Source: a virus
IMG/VR virus record: IMGVR_UViG_3300025276_000001
Coordinates: 50,100 to 114,099 of that record
Strand: one strand, 5' to 3'
Length of the DNA: 64,000 nucleotides
The first letter of the stretch is position 1, and each line of letters starts with the position of its first letter. This document shows positions 18,310 to 29,445 of the stretch, in pieces. Both the position numbers and the translations under genes were made by a program. The notes beneath the pieces are model-generated. The model saw nothing but the letters and a program-made list of their open reading frames with translations. It was not told the origin of the DNA and did no database searches.

Positions 18310-19379
18310 ACATTCTAACTGACATACTAAGTTTATTCAGACGTAAGAAATTTGTAAAAGCAGCACTTCCAAATGATGTTATAGTTTTAGGCCTTAATGA
18401 AGAGCCTGATATGACTGGTGTTGCATCACCTATACCTTATAAAAGTGTTAGGTTAATCAAAGTAAAAGATTTTAAAATTGCTGCTGAACACTGTGATCAT
18501 GTTAATGTTCCAACAGTACCAGGTGCAAATACCGGTGCTGTATATCAAAAAACTGCAGTAGATAAAGAAACTGAAAAGTGTACGGTTAGTTTCCGTACAT
18601 TAAAGTCATTAAGTACTAACCTTACTATTGGTCCATCATCAGACAATGATTATGTAGAGTTTACAACTACAGGAGAACCAAACACTGCTGCAAATGTAGG
18701 ATCAGGAAAAGGTGTTTGGAAAGATAAAGTTGGGGAGACTCTTAATTTTAAGTCATTAGTAGAAGGAAGTGGTATTACGATAGCTGAAAGTTTAAATGAA
18801 ATAACTATTACATCTACAGGTGGAGGCGGTATAACATCTGTAACAAATTCAATATCCGCTGGATCTACAACACCTCTAACTGGTTCTATAGCTGGAAGTG
18901 TACTTACTTTAACGTCAAATGTGTATGGAGGTGGCACCAAAGTTGGGTATGTACCTTCCGGTTCAGCCGGAGAATCAAAGGTTTTCTTAGATGGAACAGG
19001 AACTTGGAGAGAACCATCATATACAGTATTGCCTAGTGTAGCATATAATGAATATGCCGCATTAGTTTCACAAACAGGAACAGGTGATCCTACTTTAATA
19101 GTATTAGAATCAGGTATATCAGTAGGTGGTACAACAGTAGTTATAGCAGGTACATATACTAATGTAGGAACATGTACTTTTACATTTACCCCAAACATAC
19201 CAGATGCAGATAAAGTTGTAATTGCTGTAACAGAAACACAGAAAAATGCTCCGTGTTTATTTAATGTCATTAATGTAACAACTTCTGGTTTTCAAATTAT
19301 ACAACATTTTGGTTCTGAAGTTACACAATCAAATGGTTTGTTATTTAAGACACCATTACTAATAAAATTATATAATTAA
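18306..19379 (+). CDS. Fibre-type virion protein 1 with shared N-terminal anchor
   Basis: 357 residues. The first ~55 residues (ILTDILSLFRRKK, then a short linker and a LIKVKDF segment) resemble the starts of the proteins at 19389 and 21372, so they probably bind the same virion site. A middle region contains Gly/Thr/Ser-rich beta repeats (GGGITSVTNSIS, FLDGTGTW) like those in the 837-aa fibre. The C-terminal ~120 residues look like a compact beta-domain, a candidate receptor-binding tip. Likely a head or tail fibre. Confidence 0.65.
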   Translation: MNILTDILSLFRRKKFVKAALPNDVIVLGLNEEPDMTGVASPIPYKSVRLIKVKDFKIAAEHCDHVNVPTVPGANTGAVYQKTAVDKETEKCTVSFRTLKSLSTNLTIGPSSDNDYVEFTTTGEPNTAANVGSGKGVWKDKVGETLNFKSLVEGSGITIAESLNEITITSTGGGGITSVTNSISAGSTTPLTGSIAGSVLTLTSNVYGGGTKVGYVPSGSAGESKVFLDGTGTWREPSYTVLPSVAYNEYAALVSQTGTGDPTLIVLESGISVGGTTVVIAGTYTNVGTCTFTFTPNIPDADKVVIAVTETQKNAPCLFNVINVTTSGFQIIQHFGSEVTQSNGLLFKTPLLIKLYN

Positions 19380-19388
19380 AACAAAGTT

Positions 19389-20033
19389 ATGAGCAATATA
19401 TTACAAGACATGTTAGGAATGCTTACTAGGAAAAAAGTAGCAACTCCAAAGTCAGATGATTATTTAGTTGTTTCCAGGTATGCAGATCCACAACAAGTAC
19501 TTAAACCTTTACCTAAGATCAATACAGAATTGATTACATTAAAGGCATTAAAAACATTTGTTAATGTAGGTGGAGCAGATGAATATGTTAATGCAGCAAC
19601 TTTTGATGGAGCTACGGACTTATTAACTCTAACTAGAGTAGGAGGAACTGCTATTACAGTAGATATGGACCGTAAGGATACTAAAGAATTTGTAAACTTT
19701 ACTGCCTTAACTGTTGCAACTGGTGCTACTACAGTAATAAATACTAATTCACCAGGTCAATTATTTCTTGTTGCTAGAACAGGAGAAGATGGAACAGGAA
19801 CACTTCAGTTACCCCCGGCAGCTGGAACAGAGAATTGGCAATACAGAAAAATAACTATTACAACTAATGGTTCAACTTCAGCAGCTAAACCAATTACACT
19901 TGATGCACAAGGATCTGAAACAATTAATGGTGGAGCTAATCTAGTGTTAGATAAGGTATATGCATCAGTAACAATTTGGTCTGATGGTACTAATTGGATT
20001 GTACTTTCATCATCTCAAGTAGCAGCTGTATAA
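19389..20033 (+). CDS. Fibre-type or decoration virion protein 2 with shared anchor
   Basis: 214 residues. Residues 1-55 match the anchor shared with its neighbours (NILQDMLGMLTRKK ... LITLKAL). The rest is beta-rich (repeated Thr/Gly/Asn, GTLQLPPAAG, SDGTNWIVL) and could be a knob or decoration domain. It has no long repeats, so it is a short member of the set. It lies 9 bases after fibre protein 1. Confidence 0.6.
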   Translation: MSNILQDMLGMLTRKKVATPKSDDYLVVSRYADPQQVLKPLPKINTELITLKALKTFVNVGGADEYVNAATFDGATDLLTLTRVGGTAITVDMDRKDTKEFVNFTALTVATGATTVINTNSPGQLFLVARTGEDGTGTLQLPPAAGTENWQYRKITITTNGSTSAAKPITLDAQGSETINGGANLVLDKVYASVTIWSDGTNWIVLSSSQVAAV

Positions 20034-20043
20034 ATAATATATT

Positions 20044-20445
20044 ATGAGCGGAATTTTAAGTAAAATATTTTCAGGAGGAGCAACTAAGTTAGTTGAAGGA
20101 ATAGGTGGTGTCTTAGATAACCTTATTACTTCTAAAGATGAAAAGTTAGCCGCTGAATTAAAGATAAAAGAACTAGTCTCAAAGTATGAGACAGACATGG
20201 AGAAAGAAATATCAGCACGTTGGAATGCAGATATGAATTCTGATAGTTGGTTAAGTAAAAATGTAAGACCTATTATATTAATATTCCTAGTAGTATCAAC
20301 AGTACTATTAGTTTTTATTGATGCAGGAGTAATTGCATTTGATGTTAAAGCTTCTTGGGTAGATCTATTACAGTTAGTCTTAATTACTGTAATTGGTGCA
20401 TACTTTGGTGGTAGGTCATTAGAAAAAAGAAATAAAAAACAATAA
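20044..20445 (+). CDS. Holin, 3TM type
   Basis: 133 residues with an N-terminal amphipathic Gly-rich part, a charged middle (KELVSKYETDMEKEI), then SDSWLSKNVRP followed by two clear membrane segments (~77-100 and ~107-122) and a basic tail. The W-x3-D-x3-SDSWL...RP pattern and layout match the 3TM holin family of phages and gene-transfer agents. It should permeabilise the inner membrane so that the amidase at 52483-53400 reaches peptidoglycan. Confidence 0.75.
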   Translation: MSGILSKIFSGGATKLVEGIGGVLDNLITSKDEKLAAELKIKELVSKYETDMEKEISARWNADMNSDSWLSKNVRPIILIFLVVSTVLLVFIDAGVIAFDVKASWVDLLQLVLITVIGAYFGGRSLEKRNKKQ

Positions 20446-20476
20446 CAATAACAATAACAATTAAAATTTAGAAATT

Positions 20477-20746
20477 ATGCCAAATAATATGAAAAAAGCA
20501 GGAATTAAGTATGGAAACGGTGGTTCCAAAGCAATGAAAAAAAAGAACATGGGCGGTGGAGGATTCTCTTACGGAGATGGAGACATGCAAGAAGATCCAA
20601 GACAAGCAAACATGAGAGCTATGGCTGCAGGTGGTGGCTTAAAAGGCTTTATGGCTGGAGGTAGTGTTGTGGATGGAATGATTGAAAAGAAAGCTTACGG
20701 TGGTAACGCTGGAGATATAAGTAGATCTGCTAGTACTGATTATTAA
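20477..20746 (+). CDS. Small Gly/Met-rich virion-like protein
   Basis: 89 residues, with Gly runs, many Met and Lys (KKKNMGGGGFSYGDGDM, MRAMAAGGG). Low-complexity composition of this kind is common in small minor structural proteins. Upstream is a short AATAAC tandem repeat (20440-20460 region) acting as an A-rich leader. No family recognised. Confidence 0.55.
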   Translation: MPNNMKKAGIKYGNGGSKAMKKKNMGGGGFSYGDGDMQEDPRQANMRAMAAGGGLKGFMAGGSVVDGMIEKKAYGGNAGDISRSASTDY

Positions 20747-20766
20747 TTTTAAAAAAGCAAGAAATC

Positions 20767-21009
20767 ATGGGTAAAGCATCAAAGAAAGCTTCATTTCCTT
20801 TACAGGGTGAAGTATTCAAAAGGGAAACAACTAACGGTTATTATAACCCAACTACAATCCCGGCTAAAATACAAGCTAAGAAAAATGCAACAGCAACAGC
20901 AACTAGAGAAAGGTTAGCTGCAGCAGGTTTTCAAGCTAAACAAATAACAACTAGAGCAACTGAACCAGAACAATCAGCTGCATTTAAAAACGGATACCGT
21001 AATTCATAA
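20767..21009 (+). CDS. Small basic protein of unknown function
   Basis: 80 residues, basic, Ala/Thr/Lys-rich (KKNATATATRERLAAAG), ending NGYRNS. It lies between the Gly-rich gene and the 114-aa beta protein in the same strand with short gaps, so probably a minor virion or assembly protein. Confidence 0.55.
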   Translation: MGKASKKASFPLQGEVFKRETTNGYYNPTTIPAKIQAKKNATATATRERLAAAGFQAKQITTRATEPEQSAAFKNGYRNS

Positions 21010-21014
21010 ATAAA

Positions 21015-21359
21015 ATGGCTCAATTAACTGCTCAAAAAATAGTACAAGCTGGCCTTAAGCCTGCTTATGCTGCTGCTACTGCAGCTGGTGATACACTGAT
21101 TAATACTGGTATACAATTTTTTCATGTTAAGAATGGAAGCGGGGTATCAGTAACTGCATCAGTAACACCTGTAGTTACAACTTACTTAGATGTTGACTTA
21201 GGTCTCTTAGTAAAAGAAACTGCAAAATTAGTACTAGCAGCAGGAACAAGTGGATTTTTAGGTCCATTTGAAGTTGATGCTTTTAATAGCCCTACGGGAA
21301 CAATAGAACTTGAATATACTGCGGCAACAACTGTTACAGTAGCAGCATTATATATATAA
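21015..21359 (+). CDS. Putative capsid decoration-like protein
   Basis: 114 residues, beta-rich, neutral. The order 'KIVQAGLKPAYAAA ... FFHVKNGSG ... GFLGPFEVDAFN ... GTIELEYT' resembles small phage head-surface proteins with a jelly-roll or Ig-like fold. It stands between fibre-type genes. The functional label is an analogy, not a confirmed family match. Confidence 0.5.
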   Translation: MAQLTAQKIVQAGLKPAYAAATAAGDTLINTGIQFFHVKNGSGVSVTASVTPVVTTYLDVDLGLLVKETAKLVLAAGTSGFLGPFEVDAFNSPTGTIELEYTAATTVTVAALYI

Positions 21360-21371
21360 AAACAAAAAATT

Positions 21372-23885
21372 ATGAGTGTATTTATACAAGAGGTTTTAGG
21401 TCTCTTAACAAACGGAAAAAGAAAAGATAGTCTTAAACTTAAATCTGATTATATTGAATTAGGTAGGTTAAAGGATAGTTCTTTGAATACTGGATCAAGT
21501 TATAGTCCAAAAATGGATCCTTATGTTATGAGGCTTGATGATTTTGTAGCGGCTTTGCCGGGTGGTACAGATACAACTTATTTATTACAAAGTGCACAAT
21601 CTGGAGACAACGTTGCTATTACACTTAATGCATCAGCAGGAACAGATTCTGTACTTACACTTAGACCTGGAACAAATGTTACATTATCAGATAATGGTTC
21701 AGGTCAAATTACTATAAACTCTACTGCAGGCGGAGCAGGGACTGTAACAAGCGTTGGTCTTGTAGTGCCTACTGGTTTTACAGTAATTAATTCTCCAATC
21801 ACAGCTTCAGGAGTTATGACAATTGAAGGAGCTGGTACAGTAGCACAATATATAGATGGTACTGGTGGACTGACTACGTTTCCAACTATTCCTGCAGTTC
21901 CTTTTACTAGTTTAACTACTAATGGATCAGGAGCAGCTACTTTAGCATCAGGAGTATTAAATGTACCTACACCAGATTTAATTACAGGTTCTGGAAGTGC
22001 TAAGCAAATGGCTATGTGGACTGCAACTAAAGAATTATCAGATGCAGCTCCTGTAGCAATGATACAAAATGGAGCTCCAGGTGCAACAGCAGTTTTAACT
22101 ATTGGTACTGATGATACAGAAACAGTAATAGTTGAATCAACAATTAGTCTTCAAGGAGGAGTAAAAGATGAAGTAAGTAGTTTAGGGACATCTGGTATGG
22201 TTCTTACAAGTACAGGTTCAAAGGCTAGATGGCAAACTATACCTGCAGCGGGTGTAACATCTATAGTAGCAGGAACAAATGTAACAATATCTCCAGTAGC
22301 AGGAACAGGTGCTGTAACTATAAATGCTACAGCAAGTGGAAGCGGAACAGTTACTACAGTAAGTTCAACAACCGCAGGAGATGCTTTAGATGTAGCTGTT
22401 ACAAATGCATCAACCACTCCAGCTTTAGCTTTTACATTTGCAGGAGCAACAACAGAGTATATTAACGGTGAAGGTAATTTAATTACTTTCCCGGCAAGTT
22501 CTGCAGGAACTGTTACAAGTGTAGCATCATTAACATTAGGTACATCAGGAACTGATTTAACTAGTACAGTAGCAAACGGAACCACTGCTGCGGTTATTAC
22601 ATTAAATGTACCAACAGCATCAGCAACAAACCGTGGTGCACTATCAGCAGCGGATTGGACAACTTTTAATAGTAAAGGAAATGGAACTGTAACTACAGTA
22701 TCATCTAGTTTTGCAGGAACAGCATTCACATCAACCGTTACTAATGCTTCAACTGCTCCGGCAATTGCAATCACTGCAAACGGAGCAAATACTGATTATG
22801 TAAATGGAGCAGGTGATTTTATAGCTTTAAGTACATTGCCTGCTACTAATGCATCAGGAGCAGACACACAAGTACAATACAATAATAGTGGAGCTTTTGG
22901 AGCAGGATCATTCTTTACTACAAACAAAACAAGTAAAGTAGATATTATATATGAATTAGGTTTAGTAGGTGATGGAACAAATCAAGGTTTATTAAAACTT
23001 TATTGTGAAGCAGGAACTCCACACTATGTAGGACTTAAAGGGCCTTTACATTCAGGTGGTAGTAGTTATACATTACAACTACCTAATACTTTACCTAACG
23101 TAGCTAATCAAATACTAGAATCAAATGCTGCAGGTACTTTATCTTGGGTAAATACACCAGTTGGTAGTGTAACAAGTGTTGGATTAACAATGCCAGCAGC
23201 TTTTGCAGTTGCAAGTTCACCAATAACTTCAAGTGGAACAATAACAGTATCAGGAGCAGGAGCAACAACACAATATATAGACGGAACAGGAGCGTTACAA
23301 ACATTCCCTACAATTCCAGCAGCTTATACTGGTTGGAATTTAACTGGAGATTTAGGTAGTGCACAAACAATTACAACAGGTAATACTGCATTAATAGCAG
23401 GGGGTGTTGGTTTAACATCAACAGCATCTGCAACAGATACATTAACTATTAATTTAGATAACACAGCAGTAACTCCTGGGACTTATGAAAATCCTAGTAT
23501 TGTTGTTGATGCACAAGGTAGAATTACATCAGCAGCAAGTGGAACAGGAGTAGTATACTTATCTTATGTTGCTACATGGACTGATCTTAAAGGAACCGGT
23601 ATTGTTGTAACTGAAATGTCTAATGATACAGGATTAACTTTTGCATGGGCCAATGATAGTGCAGGTGGATATACTATAACTCCAAGTGCAGTTTTAGGAG
23701 GTTATAAAAGTGCTTGGGTAATGGTTAACGGTAGTGGTGGAACTAGAGAAAATAGATCAGAAGTTTTCTTTGTAGAAGTTGTTGGTGGTAAAGTTAGTCT
23801 TGAAAATGTAAGACAAGACTTTATAAGATCAAACGTCTCAGTTAATGCTGGTAATATTGAAATAAGATATTATAAAGCAGAATAA
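21372..23885 (+). CDS. Large fibre protein with repeats and shared anchor (protein 3)
   Basis: 837 residues. Residues 1-60 are the anchor shared with the two other fibre-type proteins. The body is built from Gly/Thr/Ser/Ala beta repeats with GTVTSV motifs and a repeated ~40-residue module: SPITASG...QYIDGTGGLTTFP near residues 143-175 and SPITSSG...QYIDGTGALQTFP near residues 615-650. The last ~110 residues (from LSYVATWTDLKG) are different and likely form the tip. Trimeric fibre used for adsorption is the best guess. The gene ends at a strong bidirectional hairpin. Confidence 0.75.
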   Translation: MSVFIQEVLGLLTNGKRKDSLKLKSDYIELGRLKDSSLNTGSSYSPKMDPYVMRLDDFVAALPGGTDTTYLLQSAQSGDNVAITLNASAGTDSVLTLRPGTNVTLSDNGSGQITINSTAGGAGTVTSVGLVVPTGFTVINSPITASGVMTIEGAGTVAQYIDGTGGLTTFPTIPAVPFTSLTTNGSGAATLASGVLNVPTPDLITGSGSAKQMAMWTATKELSDAAPVAMIQNGAPGATAVLTIGTDDTETVIVESTISLQGGVKDEVSSLGTSGMVLTSTGSKARWQTIPAAGVTSIVAGTNVTISPVAGTGAVTINATASGSGTVTTVSSTTAGDALDVAVTNASTTPALAFTFAGATTEYINGEGNLITFPASSAGTVTSVASLTLGTSGTDLTSTVANGTTAAVITLNVPTASATNRGALSAADWTTFNSKGNGTVTTVSSSFAGTAFTSTVTNASTAPAIAITANGANTDYVNGAGDFIALSTLPATNASGADTQVQYNNSGAFGAGSFFTTNKTSKVDIIYELGLVGDGTNQGLLKLYCEAGTPHYVGLKGPLHSGGSSYTLQLPNTLPNVANQILESNAAGTLSWVNTPVGSVTSVGLTMPAAFAVASSPITSSGTITVSGAGATTQYIDGTGALQTFPTIPAAYTGWNLTGDLGSAQTITTGNTALIAGGVGLTSTASATDTLTINLDNTAVTPGTYENPSIVVDAQGRITSAASGTGVVYLSYVATWTDLKGTGIVVTEMSNDTGLTFAWANDSAGGYTITPSAVLGGYKSAWVMVNGSGGTRENRSEVFFVEVVGGKVSLENVRQDFIRSNVSVNAGNIEIRYYKAE

Positions 23886-23892
23886 TATAAGA

Positions 23893-23927
23893 AAGTGTCC
23901 AGTTGATGGTTGATTAACTGGACACTT
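23893..23927. terminator. Bidirectional terminator hairpin between convergent blocks
   Basis: AAGTGTCCAGTT (23893-23904) and AACTGGACACTT (23916-23927) are perfect 12-bp complements; the stem can extend 3 bp inward to a 5-base loop. It lies 8 bases after the fibre stop and 8 bases after the stop of the convergent DUF1599 gene, so it should stop both transcripts. Confidence 0.85.
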
Positions 23928-23934
23928 AAACTTA

Positions 23935-24279
23935 TTATTTACCCCATTTATTACGGTTAACTAACATAGCTATAATACTATAGTTAGCAAGATCAATCCA
24001 AGAATCTTCTAAAGACTCATTGTAACCTTTCTTTTTATTCCAAAGTAAGTTTTGTATACGTGATATCTTATCATTCATACGAAACCATAAGCCTTGATGG
24101 CTAAACATCTTGTTACTATCTATTGATAGATCTCTACCTATAGCAATGTTATTAGGACCATAGTCCATTTGTTTGCTACAGAATAACTCAAGTTGTTCCT
24201 TTTGTATAGATTTAAATGCTTCTACTGTTTCAGGATACAATTGACTGCACGCTGATACTACTAATTGTTTTTTTTCCAT
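23935..24279 (-). CDS. DUF1599 / nucleotide-modification-associated domain 1 protein
   Basis: 114 residues from MEKKQ at 24279; a longer frame to 24345 runs into groEL and is unlikely. The pattern CSKQMDYGPNNI ... MNDKISRIQNLL ... ESLEDSWIDLANYSIIAM is typical of DUF1599 (Nmad1), a small helical family found in phages and tied by genome context to modified nucleotides. Exact chemistry is unknown. It is the last gene of the minus block, 37 bases after groEL. Confidence 0.75.
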   Translation of the reverse strand: MEKKQLVVSACSQLYPETVEAFKSIQKEQLELFCSKQMDYGPNNIAIGRDLSIDSNKMFSHQGLWFRMNDKISRIQNLLWNKKKGYNESLEDSWIDLANYSIIAMLVNRNKWGK

Positions 24280-24316
24280 TTTTTTGAAGGCCAAATTACT
24301 ACTATATTTCCACCCA

Positions 24317-26076
<1,760 letters not shown>

Positions 26077-26157
26077 TTAAAATGGTTCATCAGACTTATT
26101 TGTTACTATATAAGCACCTATTAGTATGATTAGTAAAGCTACCATTATGTTTACCAT
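26077..26157 (-). CDS. Tiny single-span membrane peptide
   Basis: 26 residues, ATG at 26157 directly after the TAG stop of the DUF932 gene, ending in KSDEPF. Residues 2-19 (VNIMVALLIILIGAYIVT) are hydrophobic enough for one membrane span. Coding is suggested by immediate adjacency and clean composition only. Confidence 0.35.
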   Translation of the reverse strand: MVNIMVALLIILIGAYIVTNKSDEPF

Positions 26158-27066
26158 CTAGTTACTGTATGTATCAAATGCAAGTTGACCTTCTGTAATT
26201 TCTTGGTCTATTTCTATTGCCACTCCTTCTAATACATCATGTTCAATGTCTTTATGATCAAACTCCGGGTCCATTGTAATTGCAAAGTCATTTATGTTTA
26301 CTTCACTAAAACTCTTTGGTCCTGCAGTAACAACCTGCGTCATCATAAAATCATGAAAGTCTTGACTATCCTGCATCCAGTCTCTTGGAGGAGATACTTT
26401 TAATGAATGAGTAACATGATTGTAAAACGCCCATGCATTATCATCATTACATCCATAGTCAAATGAAGCCTTCTTCATCTCTTTCTTAATAGTAGATACT
26501 TGTGTTGGTGTAATTATCTCATCATCAGCAAACAATCTTCCTAATAACTCAGACTGTTGAAGGTTTGATAAGGTAATACCTCTCAATGCATCTCTATCAT
26601 TTAAGATACGTGTGTAATGCTTTTCACCATTTTTAATTTGATTACTTAATTGCATTACAATATCATGGCCTGCTGATCCGGTGTGCTTTCTTTTGAAGTT
26701 CATCATATCTCCACACATCATACCATTACTACATACCATTACATATGCACCAATTGCACATTGAAATCTTGTACTCTTGTCATAAGAGTTTGTCCAGGCA
26801 AACATCATTCCTAATTCAGTCTCATTGTTGATTTGATCATCAGTTGACTGTGTAGGGTAAATATGATATATGCCCTGTGCTACTTGGGCATTCATGTTTG
26901 CTCTATATACTTCTTTACGGATAGTGAAACCACTATCCTCCAATAAATTTTTTGTGTTCTCTATCACGTCTTTATGTGATACCACTGTATAGCTCTTACC
27001 ATGGTTAGGTAAGGGTTGGTTTTCTAAAAATACTTGTGTTGTTTCTGTTGCTCTTTTGTAGCGCAT
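26158..27066 (-). CDS. DUF932 family protein
   Basis: 302 residues. The segment FQCAIGAYVMVCSNGMMCG followed by H-T-G-S is characteristic of DUF932, a phage- and plasmid-borne family often encoded with replication genes; molecular function is not established. The C-terminus is acidic. It follows the MazG gene after a 53-base gap that contains a possible promoter, so it may begin its own transcript with the tiny membrane peptide and groEL. Confidence 0.7.
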   Translation of the reverse strand: MRYKRATETTQVFLENQPLPNHGKSYTVVSHKDVIENTKNLLEDSGFTIRKEVYRANMNAQVAQGIYHIYPTQSTDDQINNETELGMMFAWTNSYDKSTRFQCAIGAYVMVCSNGMMCGDMMNFKRKHTGSAGHDIVMQLSNQIKNGEKHYTRILNDRDALRGITLSNLQQSELLGRLFADDEIITPTQVSTIKKEMKKASFDYGCNDDNAWAFYNHVTHSLKVSPPRDWMQDSQDFHDFMMTQVVTAGPKSFSEVNINDFAITMDPEFDHKDIEHDVLEGVAIEIDQEITEGQLAFDTYSN

Positions 27067-27085
27067 AGTTTAAACTTTAATAGTG

Positions 27086-27117
27086 TAAAGATAATAAATT
27101 TAAATGGTTTACACAAA
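27086..27117 (-). promoter_or_regulatory. Possible Bacteroidota promoter before the DUF932 gene
   Basis: On the minus strand TTTG (27117-27114) and TATCTTTA (27093-27086) are 20 bases apart, close to the -33/-7 pattern TTTG...TAnnTTTG. The -7 box differs in its last base. The start codon is at 27066. Confidence 0.35.
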
Positions 27118-27119
27118 GA

Positions 27120-27431
27120 TTATCTATCTTTAACAAACGTACCATTTATCATTCTACCGGTTCTTTTGCTTATAACATTATAAGCTGCTGTCAAACATGA
27201 TTCTAGAGAAACATTTTGCATTTTAGCTTGGATAATTAACGTTACCATTATATCACCCATAGCATCTACAATCTCATCTCTATCTTCATTATTGATAGCT
27301 GCACATAACTCTGTGCATTCTTCCATAGTCTTCAAAGCTTGCGCCATTGGGCTAGCTTTAGACATTATACCTTTTTCATGTGCCCATTCTTCAACAGCAC
27401 ATTCTAACTCATAATAATCCTTTGTCTTCAT
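27120..27431 (-). CDS. MazG-like nucleoside triphosphate pyrophosphohydrolase
   Basis: 103 residues. The metal-binding acid pattern of the all-alpha NTP pyrophosphatases is visible: E38-x-x-E41 (EECTEL) and E53-x-x-D56 with D60 (DEIVDAMGD). These enzymes hydrolyse (d)NTPs to monophosphates; phage versions may remove unwanted nucleotides or lower (p)ppGpp. It lies 1 base after the polymerase gene start side, in the same operon as DNA polymerase. Confidence 0.8.
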   Translation of the reverse strand: MKTKDYYELECAVEEWAHEKGIMSKASPMAQALKTMEECTELCAAINNEDRDEIVDAMGDIMVTLIIQAKMQNVSLESCLTAAYNVISKRTGRMINGTFVKDR

Positions 27432-27432
27432 T

Positions 27433-29424
27433 TTAAAATAATTTTAATTGGTTTGATGATACATTTATAATACCATTTATCTCTTCTTCTATGGCTTCCA
27501 GATAATACTTTTTATCAATGTTATAGTCTTCCCACTTAGGTTTGATTTTCATATCATTAAACACTACCTGTAACCATCTACCGGCTTCAAGTTGTATTTC
27601 TCTTTTATCTAACTTATGAACTTTAACCATCTTTACTCCTGATTTAGATATATAATATCTATTGATCTTTTGTAAATCATCTTCTGCAAAAATACCATTT
27701 TTAATCTGCCTTGCAACTTGTTTCCATTCTCCTTTAGATTTACCACCTATACAATAATCCAATATGTTTTTATTTGTATCAAGATATTCCTGCGGGAGTA
27801 TATTATGTACAAAGTATTGGTAGATTGCCTTTGGTATAACTAATTTAGATTTGTTTTTATGCAATTGTAGATCATGAAAATCAAATCTACCTTTTAACTT
27901 TACTGGAGCAAAACTAAACTTATCACCTTCTACTTTAAATAGATAGTGAGGATTAGCTTCTTTAATTTCTCTCCATTTTGTAATGTCTACGTTTACATAT
28001 TTGTTTATACCTATGTAATTATTGACATCACCTAAAATTAACTTTTGATATTCATCATGTTCTAAGTTCAGATTGGTAGTTACTTGCCATTCTTCACATA
28101 TCTTCATGTACTCATCATAATAAGCTTTAGGAATCACAGTCTCTACACCGTCAGTGTTTTGCAATAAAGCAATTGCACCTGGTATTCTTTCCATAATTTG
28201 TTCATAAAGCATCATTAGAGTAAGTTGACCATTGATAGTGATCTTCATACATAACTCTGGATCATAAAAGAAGCTGTTCTCATCATTACTAAGGCCAAAA
28301 GTTGAATTAAGTATAATCTTATATACATAGTTCATTGGATTGCTCTTAGGTATCTTCTTACGCTCTTCAAAGAACCATTCATATTGGTTACAGAATTCTT
28401 CTTTAGGGAAGTGTCCTGGTGACCACTTGTTCTTTATAGCAAGATTAGGATAAAAACTAGTAACATCTGATGACATAATCATCATATCTTCTTCCGGTTC
28501 ATACACTCCTTTACTAGCAGCACCATGTACACCACCTAAACCAAAATGTGTCTTTACATTTTTATAGTCAATGTGATATTTGAAGCTGCCTTTTAAAGCA
28601 AGCGCATTAACTTCTAAAGCTTTAAACCTGTCAAGTAACACGTTAAACTCAGGAGATGTAAACTTAATATAAGGAAGTATAATATCCTTCACTTTAATAG
28701 TGTCCCTATAAGTTCTCATTTGTTTGAGATCTCTTTTAGGTATATTCAGTTTCTTAGTAAGGAAGTAACCAAATACTTCTTTACTTATCCTTGGTTCTGA
28801 TGCACTAAACAAGTTAACACCATACTCTTTAGTAAGTTCTTTTCTTAATTTTATCTGTGATTTAGATCTGTTGTAGATTTCCTTTGTTGACTTAACATCA
28901 TTAACGCAGTATTCTAGTATAATATCTATTTCTGATTGTTTATCTATTAATGTCTCATGATGAATTGGCATATCAATAATGTTTTGCCAATCCATACTAT
29001 ACTGTATCCACTTTAAGCTAGAACGCTTAGCAGGATTATCCCAGTGATGCATTTTAAATACATCTATTTGACCCATTTTCATTTTCCACTGAGGATAATC
29101 ACTAAATTCTTTCTTATTTGACTTTGTGATACATCTTTGAGCATATGTATAGATAATAGCTGCTATTTCACAGCCACTTAGATTCTTCCATAAAAAATGG
29201 TTATCTAATATATAATGAGTGACCTGCGCATCAAATGCTAATCCGTTGTAGGATATATGCCACTCTTTGTTTTTTATGTTATCTTCTAAGAAATTAATAA
29301 ACCTTGGTAAATCATTTTGCAGGTCATGAATTACAAAAATCTCAGTCTCCTGAGTGTTGTAATGTTCAAATACTCCTGTAAAACAATTAGCCAATGTCTC
29401 ATAATCCATTACCCAATGTCTCAT
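27433..29424 (-). CDS. DNA polymerase, family B
   Basis: 663 residues, the phage replicase. The 3'-5' exonuclease motifs are MDYET (D7, E9), YNGLAFDAQ (D65) and YCVNDV (Y172, D176). Polymerase motifs are SDVTSFYPNLA (motif A, D320), YKIILNSTFG (motif B, K369) and QNTDG (motif C, D425). Motif C has NTD instead of the usual DTD; the retained Asp is the one that binds metal. Length and the helicase/primase set match crAss-like phages that use PolB. A terminator lies just upstream, so it may start a transcript together with mazG. Confidence 0.93.
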   Translation of the reverse strand: MRHWVMDYETLANCFTGVFEHYNTQETEIFVIHDLQNDLPRFINFLEDNIKNKEWHISYNGLAFDAQVTHYILDNHFLWKNLSGCEIAAIIYTYAQRCITKSNKKEFSDYPQWKMKMGQIDVFKMHHWDNPAKRSSLKWIQYSMDWQNIIDMPIHHETLIDKQSEIDIILEYCVNDVKSTKEIYNRSKSQIKLRKELTKEYGVNLFSASEPRISKEVFGYFLTKKLNIPKRDLKQMRTYRDTIKVKDIILPYIKFTSPEFNVLLDRFKALEVNALALKGSFKYHIDYKNVKTHFGLGGVHGAASKGVYEPEEDMMIMSSDVTSFYPNLAIKNKWSPGHFPKEEFCNQYEWFFEERKKIPKSNPMNYVYKIILNSTFGLSNDENSFFYDPELCMKITINGQLTLMMLYEQIMERIPGAIALLQNTDGVETVIPKAYYDEYMKICEEWQVTTNLNLEHDEYQKLILGDVNNYIGINKYVNVDITKWREIKEANPHYLFKVEGDKFSFAPVKLKGRFDFHDLQLHKNKSKLVIPKAIYQYFVHNILPQEYLDTNKNILDYCIGGKSKGEWKQVARQIKNGIFAEDDLQKINRYYISKSGVKMVKVHKLDKREIQLEAGRWLQVVFNDMKIKPKWEDYNIDKKYYLEAIEEEINGIINVSSNQLKLF

Positions 29425-29445
29425 ATAGTTTTATGTTTTAGAGCC

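Noticed and set aside
18650-19270. 206-aa minus-strand frame inside fibre protein 1
   Set aside because: Same reason: repeat-driven composition (Val/Pro/Thr) opposite a clear plus-strand gene.
22151-22774. 207-aa minus-strand frame inside the large fibre gene
   Set aside because: It is a shadow of the Ala/Thr/Val/Gly repeat codons; the plus-strand gene is coherent and in context.
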